Shown here in pieces: positions 36,701-46,023 of a stretch of 64,000 nt of DNA. The DNA comes from Macrocystis pyrifera (taxonomy: Eukaryota; Sar; Phaeophyceae; Laminariales; Laminariaceae), in NCBI GenBank assembly GCA_031763025.1, contig JASSKH010000026.1, positions 1,860,001-1,924,000 of the forward strand, in the 5' to 3' direction. The notes under the pieces were generated by a model. It was not told the origin of the DNA and did not search any database. It saw only the letters and a list, made by a program, of their open reading frames with translations. Position numbers and translations under genes: made by a program. Position 1 is the first letter of the stretch. Each line of letters starts with the position of its first letter.

Positions 36701-39700
36701 ATGTTCTGTAGTGACTACAGTAGTCTATCTAGCCAATGCTTAGAAGCATGGAGCACTGGATAAGTTTGTAGTAGGACAGCTTTTTCTGATCAACTCTGTA
36801 CGTTGGAATGGTCATGACACCATGACATAAAAAAGTCAGGTATGCTGTGCGCCTAGGCTCTACGCCATGTTTTGGTTGCCATACTGCAAAGAACTTGTCA
36901 CAATGCAAGAAAATATCCAGCAACATATGGCGAGGTGAAGCAGAGGACATTTACTGGACACGATTCACTCGTTTTCCCGCTGCCGCTCGAAAAACGGCGG
37001 CAACTGGAAGAAACAGAGGAGGCAAAGCAAATCGAAGCAAAAGCAAAGCAAAGCAAAGAACTGAGCAAGCGAGCCCGCCCTCACCGCGGCCACGTTATCC
37101 TTGAACTCCGATGCTTCGCCCCGAACAGTGATCCTTCCTAGGTTGAAGATCGCCCCACCCTCGCCTACCCCATCATCCTGGAAGGGGACATAATAAATTC
37201 AGAAATTGTCGAGTCACATCGACGCGAGACGACGAGTAGGGAAGAACTGGGTGCAGTCCACACGTGGACTCTTGCGCATACCGCCATTTTTCCTCGTGAT
37301 GTCTTTTTTGTTTGTGACGAACCCTAGTGGGGAAGGGGGGAGGAGAGCCTACTATGTGGCCCCGGATCTGAGATACAATGCTGTAATACGGAAGGCATGC
37401 TGCATCATGGGAGGGCCGGTGTTATAGTGTTTATAGTGTAAAACCTCACATTGCTGTTTTACGAAGGCATGCCTTACGATGAGAGGGTCGGTATCATAGA
37501 GTATACTAGTTAGAGTGTATACTGTAGTGTAACACCTCGCACATAGCTTAAATACGGAAGGCATTCCTTTTCATGGGAAGGCCGGGCTATAGTGTATACT
37601 ACCAGTGGTAAAGTGTAATACCTGGCACATTGGTATATTACGCAAGGCATGCCTTATCATGAGATTATCATGAGATCATCATGAGCGGGCTGGTATTGTA
37701 GTACCTATGGTGCAAAACCTGGCACGGACGCGCGATACGATAAGGGCACGAGTACGTAGCACCTGACTCTTCTGGGGTTCTTCAATTGAGCAGCATACCA
37801 ATAAAAATGGCCAAACGATATTATGAGACAATATGACAGCTTACCTCAACCTTTACCGACGAAGATCAATGCCCCTTTAGGGGGGTGCCTTAATTTCTGA
37901 GCCCATCACATCAGGGAGCTCAAGACCTCTACCCGACACATGGGGTTCGAAGAAGTTTGTTTGCGCAACAAACCCGGCCCAAGATTGCTCGTGTTCGTAC
38001 GCAGTCCCGAAACAAATATACTGGAAAAAAAACAAAACATACTACGTAACCGGTACTTGGTTGCTCGAAGACGGACACCACCCAATCAGAAGGTGCACAC
38101 CTCGTAACGTGGATGAGTCTGACCAATCCTATGGCTTGGGCTCTAGCGAACAATATATGAATGCAACACAGGGATAAGACATGCCTTATTGGCTTATTGG
38201 GTACCTACTCCTCGGTTGAGGACCTCCGTCAGTCAGAAACGTATTAAAGATACACTCAAACCACTGAGCTAACAGTCGCAACCACTGAGCTGCCTTACCT
38301 ACTCCTTGAGGACCTCTATCAGTCAGAAATGTATTAGAGATACACCCTAACCACTGAGCTAACAGTCAGGTAACCACTGAGCTAACAGTCAGCGCTGACT
38401 GTTAGCTCAGTGGTTAGGGGTGTATCGTTAATAAAGCTGTACCAGGAAACCTAATGCAGCAGCGACTAGATGATACCGACTACCGCCGTAATCGGTGTCA
38501 TCCCTGATCAAGGCGAATAGTGCTTCAAGACAAGTAAGGCGCGCCCTATCGCACCATGCGCCTACATTACTATTTTACGGAGGACCTCAAGTATGTAGTA
38601 CAAATAGTCAGGACCCACGACGGACCCCAAAAAACATGTTTTGAAAGAAAAGAACGAAGAAGGACATCTCACAGCTCTTGTGAGATTCGAAAACATTACA
38701 GCATGCACGTACATGTATAGATAGATATGAATCACCCTATATAAAATTATGTGTATACAAACTACATTTTGTGCTTTGATTTCTGCGTTGCAAACCATGT
38801 TTGGTCGTGATTTTCTGTGTTTCCCCCGTGAACAGGAAACGGAGGGACGAGCTGAGGAACGCCATTTTCGCTACGTAACGCTTCCTATTACGGGGGTCCA
38901 TAGTTAATAGGACCAAATATTGTTAGTAAAAATATATAAACATATAGGTTTTTATGTATTCCATAGGTCCTGTTAACTACGGACCCCCGTAATAACAAAA
39001 ACAACTAATTAATTCACACCAATCGTAGCTCAAGCACTATCGTCAACTATTTAATTTCACCCCTACCTCATGAATATTGAGGATAGTCTTCACGCGTGAG
39101 CGGATGATGGGGGGGGGGGGGACGGGCGTTGCTGAAATTACTCACATACGATCGGTTTTCGATCATGGTTACGCCGTTGCGGAAAGCGATCTTGCCGCTC
39201 TGGCCGTTGTGGATCGCACCACCGTCACCAGGTCCGCTCTCTCCACCCCCCTGGCTCTCGCAGCCCGAGATGACGGCGTGCTGATCGAACCTGACGTAGC
39301 CCTGTATAGCGGCCACGCGACATCGACAAAATTGACCAAAAGGCAGAGGAAGTGCGTGTGGGCAGCAGAGGGAATACCACGCAAAAGGAGCAAGCAAGTC
39401 AGGAGGGCGTAAGGTGAGGTTGGAAGGGGTGGTACGCAACAATCGGAACAGCAGGCCTGACCATCGCAGATGGATTGCAGTATTGTATCATATTGTTAAT
39501 ATAATAGATGCCTTCTACTTATGTACATCTTCGGCGGTCAGTCAGTGTGCGCCTCACAAGCCAGCCTGAGATACATGGGCGGCGTGGGATCATTGTCACA
39601 CTGAAAAAAAAAAACATCCTCACCGCGGAGATGATTATGTATACACTAAAATTTCCTGGCAGCCAGAAACGTCGCATGCTCACGAAAAAAAAAAAACTGA

Positions 39701-42700
39701 TTGTCGTGTGTACCACAATTTATTATTACAGTACCTGGTAGTATATAAGGCAAACCTACCATAGACAATAGAGACCTGCGGTTGCCATGCATGGCGGAGC
39801 AATGCAGGCTCTCCCATCTTATAATACCTCCACGAAGAAGACAAAAAATCGGGAGGCCCCAATTTTCCGCAAAAAAACAAGCCTCCCATTTAATGTCACG
39901 ATTCGTTGTGGCGCACCAGGTCGTCCCTTTCTGTTCGAAACCAATTTCTTAGGTGGATAAAATGGGCAAATGTGGGCTTGCGGGCTCTCGCTTCAAGCGC
40001 AGGTCGGCCTGGCAAAAAAAAAAAGTCTGCACGTTATCGGTCGTTAACTTCAATCTTGCTCGTCGGCCCGGCCTAACCCAACCCCAGACCGAACCCTAAG
40101 CTCAACACTTAGGGTGGTTCGAGGTTTGCAGGGGTCGCGTATTTTTTGGTGGCGTTTTTCCAAAGAGAACGTGCGGTCGAAAGAGGCAGGCAGACTCGAC
40201 CAACCGGACCAATGACCTGCAGGGAAAAATGCTGGCCGACCTGCATTTTGGGCGAGCCGTAAATACCAGGGCTTTCCTCGGGATTCTTCCCATTGTGAAA
40301 ATACCGTGAGATTCCACGGGAAATGGAATAATCCCGTGATCCGGTGGAATTTTCAAAATCCCGTTTCCGTCCAAAATGACCCTGTGGAAATATTCGCGAT
40401 CCCGATCCCGTCCCCTGTTTTTTTTTAAAATCCCGATCCCGTGCAAACTAGTCCCGTGAAATTGGAGGAAATCCGGTGAAGTCCGTGTCCCGTCCCGTGC
40501 AAACTCGTGAATTTCGAGATTTCCCAAATCACGTCCAATCCAGTCCCGTGGTTTCGTGACCCCGCGGGATTTATCCCGTGATTTCTGATACAACGGGATT
40601 TTGGAGGGATTTTGGTGTATAGTCCACCAATTAGACGTGCTTAACTCAAAGGCAGGAAGTCAAACTTTCGAACATTGCCTGTAACATTAGGTCGTTAAAT
40701 GAGCTATGTTTTCTATATATTTCTATACCAGGTACTAATTCCCTATGATTAAAAATCTATTCGTTTTACGAATGCCCCCCCCAGTGTGACACGCCGTCCA
40801 TTCAATATAAAACACGGGCGCCATTATTACTAGTTTATGGCCCGCACACGCACAAGCTACAACCCCGACGCGTGCAATCCCGTGATATCTCAATTCCGTC
40901 CCGTGGAGTACCAAGCTTTTTTCGTCCCGTATAATCCCGTCCCGTGAAGTGCCGTGACATCATAATCCCGTCCCGTGGAGTACCGTGATTTCTTCGTCCC
41001 ATGAAATCCCGTCCCGTATAATACCGTGGCATCTCAATCCCGCCACGAGGGCAGTCCCGTCAAATCTCAATCCCGTTCAAATTTTCCCGTCAATTCCTTC
41101 ATGGTTCAATCCCGTACTACTACTGTATAGTCCCGTGCTTTAAATACCCCTTCATATCCCGTCCCGGGGAGTCCCGGGATATTTTTAGATCCCGCAGAAT
41201 CCCGTCCTGGGACGAAAATTCGGTTCCGATGAAAGCCCTCTGGTAAATACAGCAGTACGTAGTCGATTGGTCAACCTTTTACCAGTAACCCAACAAATAC
41301 TGGGTCGTAGGGGATTGGTTCGCCTTTTATATACCACAGCCCAAAATACTACGTACTGCAATACCTTAGCAAATGGCGTTGACGGCAGGAGATGGATTTT
41401 TGGGGATCGTAGTTATCGCGCCGTAAGTAATACATACAACGCTACAAAAATCGTCAGCGATGTACTCATACCTCGTTGTAGATTGCGCCGCCGGACCATG
41501 AGTCGGAGCTGAAGTCTAAGCCGCCGGTCTGGCTGCGGACAACGATGTTGGCAATTTCCACCCTTCCGAGGAACCTGGCGTAGCCTCCAGATTTCACGTT
41601 TAGGACGCCGCCGTTCACCTCCTGCTCAGCGTTGGGGTTTACGTGGAAGTAGGCTGTGTATCTCAACAAATAAATGACATCGTTTATTAATTACCTCGGC
41701 CCTCACGTGTCAATCGACTGTTTCAGTGCGCGAAATGGTACTGGCCGAAATCAATTGGAAATCGAACCAGCTGTAAGTATTATCGTCTCGTCGACCCTGG
41801 TGGCATCCAGGGGAGTCACTGGCCAGTAGTTAATCGCGAGGGAAATAATGGAAAACGCGCGCGGCTCACCCAGCTTGCAAAGTTGAGTATCGACTAATCT
41901 GCCGATCGGTTTAACTCACAGCTGAGGTGCTTTCTTAGTTTTTTTTATTTTATTTTATAATTTTTGAAATACGTCAGCAGCAGCTCATCCCCGGAAGAAT
42001 TATTCACATTTAGAACCATACCATACTAAAAAATCAATAACATTCAATCAATCTGTAAATATTTGTGAAATGAAAAGGTTTCTCTTCAACATGTTGCAAC
42101 ATCATAGATCATTATCCCTAGTTCGGGTTATATAGTATCAGTGCGCAGAATGATTATTTAAAATTGTCCTGTTGACCCGGGCAGCATCGAGGGGAGCCGC
42201 TGGCCTATCTCTTTGATAAAGAATTACATATAGAATACGCGCGTTGGGTGTATCACAACACTTGTAAAATATACTGGTAGCTAAAATGAAATGTTGGAAT
42301 AATAATGTTGTGGGGAATGTTATGATACTGCTTTGTATGAGGTTGAAAGCCCGGAAATTACCTAGATCAGCCACTGGGAACGTATTTGTAGTACTTGGAA
42401 GGCGTATCTTAGATGGAAAACCAGGGGTTTTCCAGAGGCGCACGAGCTTGGTCTCAGTCTCCGCGTGCACGAAAGGAATAAAACTGCTCTTCTTCTATAG
42501 CTAAGCAAGCAACACATGTGAGTACCAACGATTACCGACTTAAAAGGCAGACCTGTCCAGGGATACAACGTGTCCCGCAACCCTTGATCTTAACAAGTGG
42601 CGTCGACGGCAGGACCAAGCGTACCGGGGATTTGGACTTTTTGCAGGGGAGTGTCGTCTGCATGGCGGCCGAGCCAAACCCGTGCTTCCCCCCCGAGGAG

Positions 42701-45522
42701 GCGGCCCTGGTGGTCTCTGCCGCTCGCCGTCTCCGACGCGAGAAGCCGGCCGAAGGTCTCTCTGTCCACGACGCTTGGCTCGAGATGTCGGACGATTCCT
42801 GGGCGGCTCAACAGCGCCGTGCCTACACAATGGCTCTGTGGTCAGCCTCCGGAAGGCCCACGACGCTTCTCCCACCACCGTCTCATGGCCGAGACCTGCC
42901 GCGTACCTTCTTCACTGCAAACGGCGGTCACACGCCGCCCTCCAGGAGCCCCTCCTCCCTTACTCGGGACCGGATGCTGGACACCACCCCCAGCGGACAC
43001 CGGCGAGCTGACGACCACCCCACCTCCTCCAGCGGACACCGGGGAGTTGGCGACAGCTCTGTGGCCGGGGACCGCTCTCGCTGCCGCGCTGGCGACCAGG
43101 CCCGCCAGCGCCCGAGGGTTGGAGGGGATTCGGCCGGTCCGGACGGCAGGTTCCGCCGGGGCTCGGGCGGGGAAACTGGTCGCAGTTCGTCTCGGCGCAA
43201 CGGGGCTGGACGGCGAAGAAACCGGGGGAAGGGGAAGGAGCGATCGGGTTACGGCCGGTACGGCCCACGGAGTAACTCTGGTCGAGCTAGTCCTCCCAGT
43301 TCTTCCTCGGACGGCGACACCAGAGCCCTCGTCCCAGCGAAGCACGCAACCAGCAAGAGGCAAGTGATTCCCTCGCTGACTGAGGTTGCTTCTTCCGCCG
43401 CGCGTCTTGGTCGTTTGACCATGCCCGATGACCGGGCCATGCCTGTGTCATCTAACCTTGCTCACGACCGAACTTCGGCGATCGACTCCGCCGCCGCTAC
43501 CGCCGCGAAACAGCACACTGCCGACGTCCAACGGCGTACAAACGCCTGGGACTGAAGGATATTTCGCGCATTTCTGTCCTACCTTTTCCCTCCTCGATCG
43601 ACCCTTGCGATGCCGCGCAGCAACGCCGCCGTGGATAGCTGATTTTCGCTTATTGACTGCACTCGATATATATTTAATTTTTGTCGTCTTCCTGGACTTT
43701 GAGGGATGAATTTTTGTCTGCCCGATATGTTTCTGGTGTGTTTTCCTTTTTCTTGGGCTGGGTTGGACATGTGTTTTTGCGCATTCTGCCCTGCCTACCC
43801 CCCCCGCCCAGTGTCGGGACTGGTCTGGGCACTGCCGCTCAATTGCGGCCCAGGACGCGCTTTCAGAGTTGTGGACTGGGTTTAGGTGGTTCTTGCCGTC
43901 TTCCGTGTTATCTTTCTTTTTGTTCCCGTACTCACTTTTCGCTTTTTTTCCGTGCATCTTCTTCGCCTCCCCCCTCGTGCGGGCGGCATGGCGATGGCTT
44001 TTATCGACGACTTCTTCCTGCCCCTTAAGGCTAGGTCTTCCCTTTATTTTTTTTACGTACTTTGCCGGCTTCGTTGCCTCGCCGTTCAGAGGTGTGGGAG
44101 TGAGTTTTGAGGAGCCGCATCTTCGACTCATGTTCTAGTTATTAATAGTGGAATCGGGGTTTCCACGAAATTTCCATAATTCTGCATATACGGCTCATCA
44201 GAGTGGGCTAGTGATATGATACTGCTTTGTATGAGGTTGAAAGCCCGGTAATTACCTGGGTTCGGTCACTGGGAACGTATTTGTAGTACGTATTTGGAAG
44301 GCGTATCTTAGATGGAAAACCAGGGGTTTTCCAGAGACGCACGAGCTTGGTCTCAGTCTCCGCGTGCACGAAAGGAATAAAACTGCTCTTCTTCTATAGC
44401 TAAGCAAGCAACACACGTGAGTACCAACGATTACCGACTTAAAAGGCAGACCTGTCCAGGGATACAAAGTGTCCCGCAACCCTTGATCTTAACAGGAATG
44501 GGAATTTGGAAGCGACAGGCAGAGAAGTGAATGAGGGATACTACTGATTTGAGGAAGGATATTTGGTATATATAGGAACGGCATCTACGCCATTTTTCAG
44601 AAGGCAAGAAAAATAATAATACTTGTAAAATTCGGTAAAAACGGAATATAGACGAGACGTATTACGCAGCTTGCAAAGTTGAGTATTAACTATTTAATCA
44701 GTCGAACTCACACAGCTGACGTATTTCAAAATTTAATAAATACGTCAGCTGTGAGAATTAAAAAAAATAGTCCTCGTAGCGTTTTTCTGCTGTGTCACAG
44801 CGGGCGTCAAGGGGGCGAGTGCCTACCTACGGATGGATGTCACATGTACAGTAAGAAATACTATTAATAACAGGCCGAATCGTATAATATGTACAGCAGT
44901 AGTACTGGTATACGAGCATACCGGCCCTCGCAAGAGACCTCAAGTCGGGTTCATCGGGCTGAATTTCTTATCTGGTAGGTGCGCGCCATAGCACACTTTC
45001 TTGTTGCGCTTTCTTATTTTGGTCCCCGAGAAACAACGAAGAGTGCCATTTTTGGGCCCACAGGTCACAGGCGCGGGAAGGCGCCAACCTCGTTGAATCT
45101 GCCTAAAAAAACGTACCAGGTACGTATACTTGTTGTGACTTTTGCGATTGCGAAAGGCTTGCCTGCGTGGAGATGGAGTCCACGTTTTGTGAAAACTCGA
45201 CTTCATTGTCGATCCGCAGCGTCCCGGACGAGCCCACGGCGAAGCGAATGTTGTTTAAAAAAAAGTTGACTAAAGCGGCAGGGTGCAGTATCTTGAGCTT
45301 GTTGCTGTCGACCGCTATGGTCGTCCAGCCATCGCAGGAGATCGCGGTGCTGGTGAGCTCGGCTACCACGTCGCCGGTCGCGGTCGCTGCGGCTGCTTCC
45401 TGGAGCTCCTCGCAGGAGCCGACGGACATGGTGGTGCTGCTTGCGTCTGCTTCCGGCAGGCCATTGTTGGAGAGGAGGAGAGATAGCAGCGACAAGGCTG
45501 GGGCGGCAGAGGGAAACTTCAT
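30724..45522 (-). CDS. Pmp-like secreted beta-helix protein, eight-exon gene (full span)
   Basis: Eight exons on the minus strand join with matching phases into 1,239 nt, i.e. 412 residues plus stop: 45,522-45,117; 41,653-41,472; 39,301-39,146; 37,177-37,085; 35,719-35,636; 33,988-33,873; 31,602-31,473; 30,795-30,724. The protein has an N-terminal hydrophobic segment. It then shows the paired tetrapeptides of polymorphic outer membrane protein repeats: GGA[I/L/V] in exons 2-7 (GGAIYNE, GGAIHNG, GGAIFNL, GGAIYNE, GGALFYG, GGAVYVG) and FxxN (FSQN, FKDN, FLGN, FVSN). Such repeats, best known from chlamydial Pmp proteins, build a right-handed beta-helix. In eukaryotes the role is mostly unknown; surface adhesion or cell-wall interaction is an inference. 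All introns are GT-AG, 0.7-3.5 kb. The exon 1 donor is the least certain site. Confidence 0.75.
30829..30960 (-). promoter_or_regulatory. Long pyrimidine tract at last intron's 3' end / G-rich plus strand
   Basis: On the plus strand this is a run of G-rich blocks, including 18 consecutive G. On the minus strand it is an almost pure C/T tract that ends about 30 bases before the exon 8 acceptor. It probably serves as the polypyrimidine tract. The G-rich strand could fold into G-quadruplexes. Confidence 0.5.
31473..31602 (-). CDS. Pmp-like gene, exon 7
   Basis: The acceptor is TTCTCAAG and the donor GTGAGC. Phase is 2 in, 0 out. It encodes FVSNVGYWFGGGAVYVGENA, an FxxN followed by a GGAV rung, then LILVGNIGG. 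Confidence 0.75.
32410..32507. mobile_element. Palindromic MITE family B, copy 2
   Basis: A 98-bp element lies between TA dinucleotides (32,408-32,409 and 32,508-32,509). It starts ACCCCTTTTAGGACTGCAG and ends with complementary arms (CTGCAGTTT, then AAAGGGT). Confidence 0.75.
32720..32824. mobile_element. 105-bp palindromic MITE family A, copy 3
   Basis: TA target dinucleotides lie at 32,718-32,719 and 32,825-32,826. The arms are TTACGGAGGACCATAG and CTATGGTCCCCCGTAA. It lies in intron 6 of the Pmp-like gene. Confidence 0.9.
33250..33450. repeat. Two-step repeat shared with the Ty3 element insert at 58.2 kb
   Basis: The block TGTAGGGATGCGAGGGTCTA occurs near 33,257 and again, slightly changed, at 33,379. 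The second copy is preceded by GTCCGCCTGGTCGGTGAAAA. The same arrangement occurs at about 58,170-58,310 inside the Ty3 element. It is probably a small mobile element present at both places. Confidence 0.7.
33873..33988 (-). CDS. Pmp-like gene, exon 6
   Basis: The acceptor is GCTGCGGCAG and the donor GTAAGG. Phase is 0 in, 2 out. It encodes VNFEGGALFYGGYAETGGAL. The split last codon is completed as ACG (Thr) by exon 7. Confidence 0.7.
34245..34720. repeat. AAGGCATGCCTT-type palindromic word cluster
   Basis: Words of the form AAGGCATGCCT, AAGGCACATGCC and AAGGCGCATGCC recur about ten times in two clusters (34,245-34,400 and 34,597-34,720) around one copy of repeat D. It lies in intron 5 of the Pmp-like gene. 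Confidence 0.7.
34436..34597. repeat. Dispersed repeat D, uninterrupted copy
   Basis: This runs from GGTAGCTAAAATGAAATG to GGAACGGCATCTACGC and AAGGCAAGCATTAAAAT. It is the uninterrupted counterpart of the copy split by the LTR element at 42,318-44,494. A third partial copy lies at 52,023-52,140. The family is unknown. Confidence 0.8.
34840..34944. mobile_element. 105-bp palindromic MITE family A, copy 4
   Basis: TA lies on both sides (34,838-34,839 and 34,945-34,946). The arms are TTACAGGGGTCCATAG and CTATGGTCCCCCGTAA. It lies in intron 5 of the Pmp-like gene. Confidence 0.9.
35062..35156. mobile_element. Palindromic MITE family B, copy 3
   Basis: About 95 bp with arms ACCCCTTTAGAACTGTAGTC and CAGTCCTCAAAGGGGT and an inner GGGGGACAAACTA block. 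The flanking TA is less clear than in copy 2. It lies in intron 5 of the Pmp-like gene. Confidence 0.7.
35565..36135. repeat. Inverted TATATAGTGCCGGTTGCC motifs
   Basis: The motif CCGGCACTATATAGGG occurs twice near 35,570-35,605. Its reverse complement occurs three or four times between 35,935 and 36,135, so the copies bracket exon 5 of the Pmp-like gene in opposite orientations. Confidence 0.65.
35636..35719 (-). CDS. Pmp-like gene, exon 5
   Basis: The acceptor CATCGAATAG is weaker in pyrimidines; the donor is GTGCGA. It is phase 0 on both sides, 28 codons: IGGAIYNEGDIEF, then FLGN. It is the clearest single Pmp repeat of the gene. Confidence 0.8.
37085..37177 (-). CDS. Pmp-like gene, exon 4
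   Basis: The acceptor GTCCCCTTCCAG has a good pyrimidine tract; the donor is GTGAGG. It is phase 0 on both sides, 31 codons: GEGGAIFNLGRITV, then FKDN. Confidence 0.8.
37380..37730. repeat. Degenerate minisatellite with AAGGCATGCC core
   Basis: Four diverged units (cores near 37,393, 37,464, 37,556 and 37,645) share ACGGAAGGCATGCC, ATCATGGGAGGGCCGG and TATAGTGTATAC. Spacing is about 70-95 bp. It lies in intron 3 of the Pmp-like gene. Confidence 0.7.
38213..38430. repeat. tRNA D-arm-like repeats with a 46-bp perfect palindrome
   Basis: The block ACCACTGAGCTAACAGTC occurs three times. At 38,371-38,416 it meets its own reverse complement to give a perfect 23 + 23 bp palindrome centred at 38,393/38,394. 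The reverse complement reads TAGCTCAGTGGTTAG, the classic D-arm / A-box of nuclear tRNAs. No B-box or full tRNA fold follows, so this is not a tRNA gene. It may be a tRNA-derived repeat head. Confidence 0.75.
38888..38992. mobile_element. 105-bp palindromic MITE family A, copy 5
   Basis: TA lies at 38,886-38,887 and 38,993-38,994. It is close to copy 1 in sequence (arms TTACGGGGGTCCATAGTTAA). It lies in intron 3 of the Pmp-like gene, about 300 bp from exon 3. Confidence 0.9.
39146..39301 (-). CDS. Pmp-like gene, exon 3
   Basis: The acceptor is CGCTATACAG and the donor GTGAGT is a full consensus. It is phase 0 on both sides, 52 codons, starting GYVRFDQHAVI and containing GDGGAIHNGQSGKIAF. Confidence 0.8.
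40267..41242. mobile_element. Non-autonomous hAT element with CCCGT arrays
   Basis: The left end is CAGGGCTTTCCTCGGGA. The right end in reverse complement is CAGAGGGCTTTCATCGGA. A perfect 8-bp target duplication GTAAATAC lies at 40,259-40,266 and 41,243-41,250. An 8-bp duplication with CAGGG-type ends is the hallmark of hAT transposons. The 976-bp interior encodes no transposase. It is dominated by degenerate arrays of CCCGT/CCCGTG words such as AATCCCGTCCCGTGGAG. It is inserted in intron 2 of the Pmp-like gene. Confidence 0.85.
41472..41653 (-). CDS. Pmp-like gene, exon 2
   Basis: The acceptor is GATACACAG and the donor GTATGA. Phase is 1 in, 0 out. It encodes 60 codons ending SWSGGAIYNE, so the GGAIYNE motif continues directly into the GYVRF of exon 3. 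Confidence 0.75.
41725..41832. repeat. Dispersed repeat F, copy 1
   Basis: This matches 46,676-46,775 over about 100 bp (blocks AAATGGTACTGGCCGAAATC and TCGTCTCGTCGACCCTGG). A shorter related block lies near 42,165-42,205. Family unknown. Confidence 0.75.
42318..42595 (+). repeat. LTR (5')
   Basis: It starts TGTTATGATACTGC and ends CTTGATCTTAACA. It pairs with 44,212-44,494. Confidence 0.9.
44212..44494 (+). repeat. LTR (3')
   Basis: It starts TGATATGATACTGC and ends CTTGATCTTAACA. It is preceded by the tract AGAGTGGGCTAG. Confidence 0.9.
44625..44760. repeat. Repeat family C, copy with inverted arms
   Basis: This contains AGCTTGCAAAGTTGAGTAT and CAGTCGAACTCAC. It then has a 16-bp inverted pair (CACAGCTGACGTATTT mirrored by AAATACGTCAGCTGTG) around an AT-rich loop. 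Related copies lie near 41,878, 7,035 and 47,133-47,290. Confidence 0.75.
44761..45116. other. 5' part of intron 1 of the Pmp-like gene
   Basis: No coding frame is supported. It is immediately downstream (minus strand) of the exon 1 donor. Confidence 0.5.
45117..45522 (-). CDS. Pmp-like gene, exon 1
   Basis: ATG is at 45,522-45,520. I chose this start because MKFPSAAPALSLLSLLLS gives a signal-peptide-like N-terminus; an upstream in-frame ATG at 45,555 would add 11 residues. The exon includes SNKLKIL, IRFAVGSSGTLRI and FSQN, the first repeat-like rung. The donor GTACGT after 45,117 is phase 1 and matches exon 2; other GT sites nearby are possible. Confidence 0.65.
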
Positions 45523-46023
45523 CGGCGCGGCGAGAGAGGAGAGAGGGGATATCACTGATCAAGCCGCCAGTTACTGGAGTAGTAGTAGTGGTAGTACTGC
45601 TGTAGTATTACTAGTATATACGAAGTAGTACTCGTAGATCAATCAGTGTCGTCACAGGGACAGACAGACGATTGAATAAATGATGATGTGCACACCGCAG
45701 TAGTACGAATAAGTAGTTATAGTAGCTTCAGTACTGTGGGTTGTTGTTGTGGCTGCTGTTGTTGCTGTAGTAGTAACTTCACTGCTGTGGGTTGTTGACA
45801 GTTAGTTGTTGCTGTGGTTGTTGTTGCTGCTGTTGTCCCGGTTGTCCTCAGGTCGCGAACGATATACTCTTTTTCTTGTTCTTTTTCGGTTTGTTTTTTT
45901 CGTTGCTTCTCTTTCTTTATGGTGTATTTTGGTTGCTGGCGTATGTATGTATGTTGTGTCGGCCGCACCTAGTGCGAAGGCATGGTATTACGTAGGCTAT
46001 TAATGCATTACGGTGTGTTATCT
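45523..46023. promoter_or_regulatory. Upstream region of the Pmp-like gene
   Basis: This should hold the promoter. A TATATA-like motif lies near 45,613-45,618, about 90 bp above the start codon, with CTACTAGTA-type words around it. Farther out is a TTG/TGC trinucleotide-rich stretch (45,730-45,840). No experimentally defined element can be named. Confidence 0.3.

Larger units (their letters stand above)
42318..44494 (+). mobile_element. Short LTR element with gag-like part, Ty3-related, non-autonomous
   Basis: LTRs of 278 and 283 bp (42,318-42,595 and 44,212-44,494) start TG and end ACA and are flanked by the 4-bp duplication GGAA. A primer-binding site ending the tRNA CCA complement (TGGCGTCGACGGCAGGA) follows the first LTR after two bases. 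The interior holds a gag-like region (about 42,600-43,555) closely related to the gag of the Ty3 element at 53.5 kb, and no pol. The LTRs are about 96 percent identical, so the insertion is fairly recent. It is inserted in repeat D within intron 1 of the Pmp-like gene. As an LTR-flanked non-autonomous unit it looks whole. Confidence 0.9.
42271..44620. repeat. Dispersed repeat D, copy split by the LTR element
   Basis: Left part 42,271-42,317 and right part 44,495-44,620 line up with the uninterrupted copy at 34,436-34,597. The two parts are separated only by the LTR element and its GGAA duplication. Confidence 0.8.

Noticed and set aside
38394-38430. Possible tRNA gene (TAGCTCAGTGGTTAG)
   Set aside because: Only the D-arm word is present; there is no anticodon stem, T-arm/B-box or acceptor pairing.
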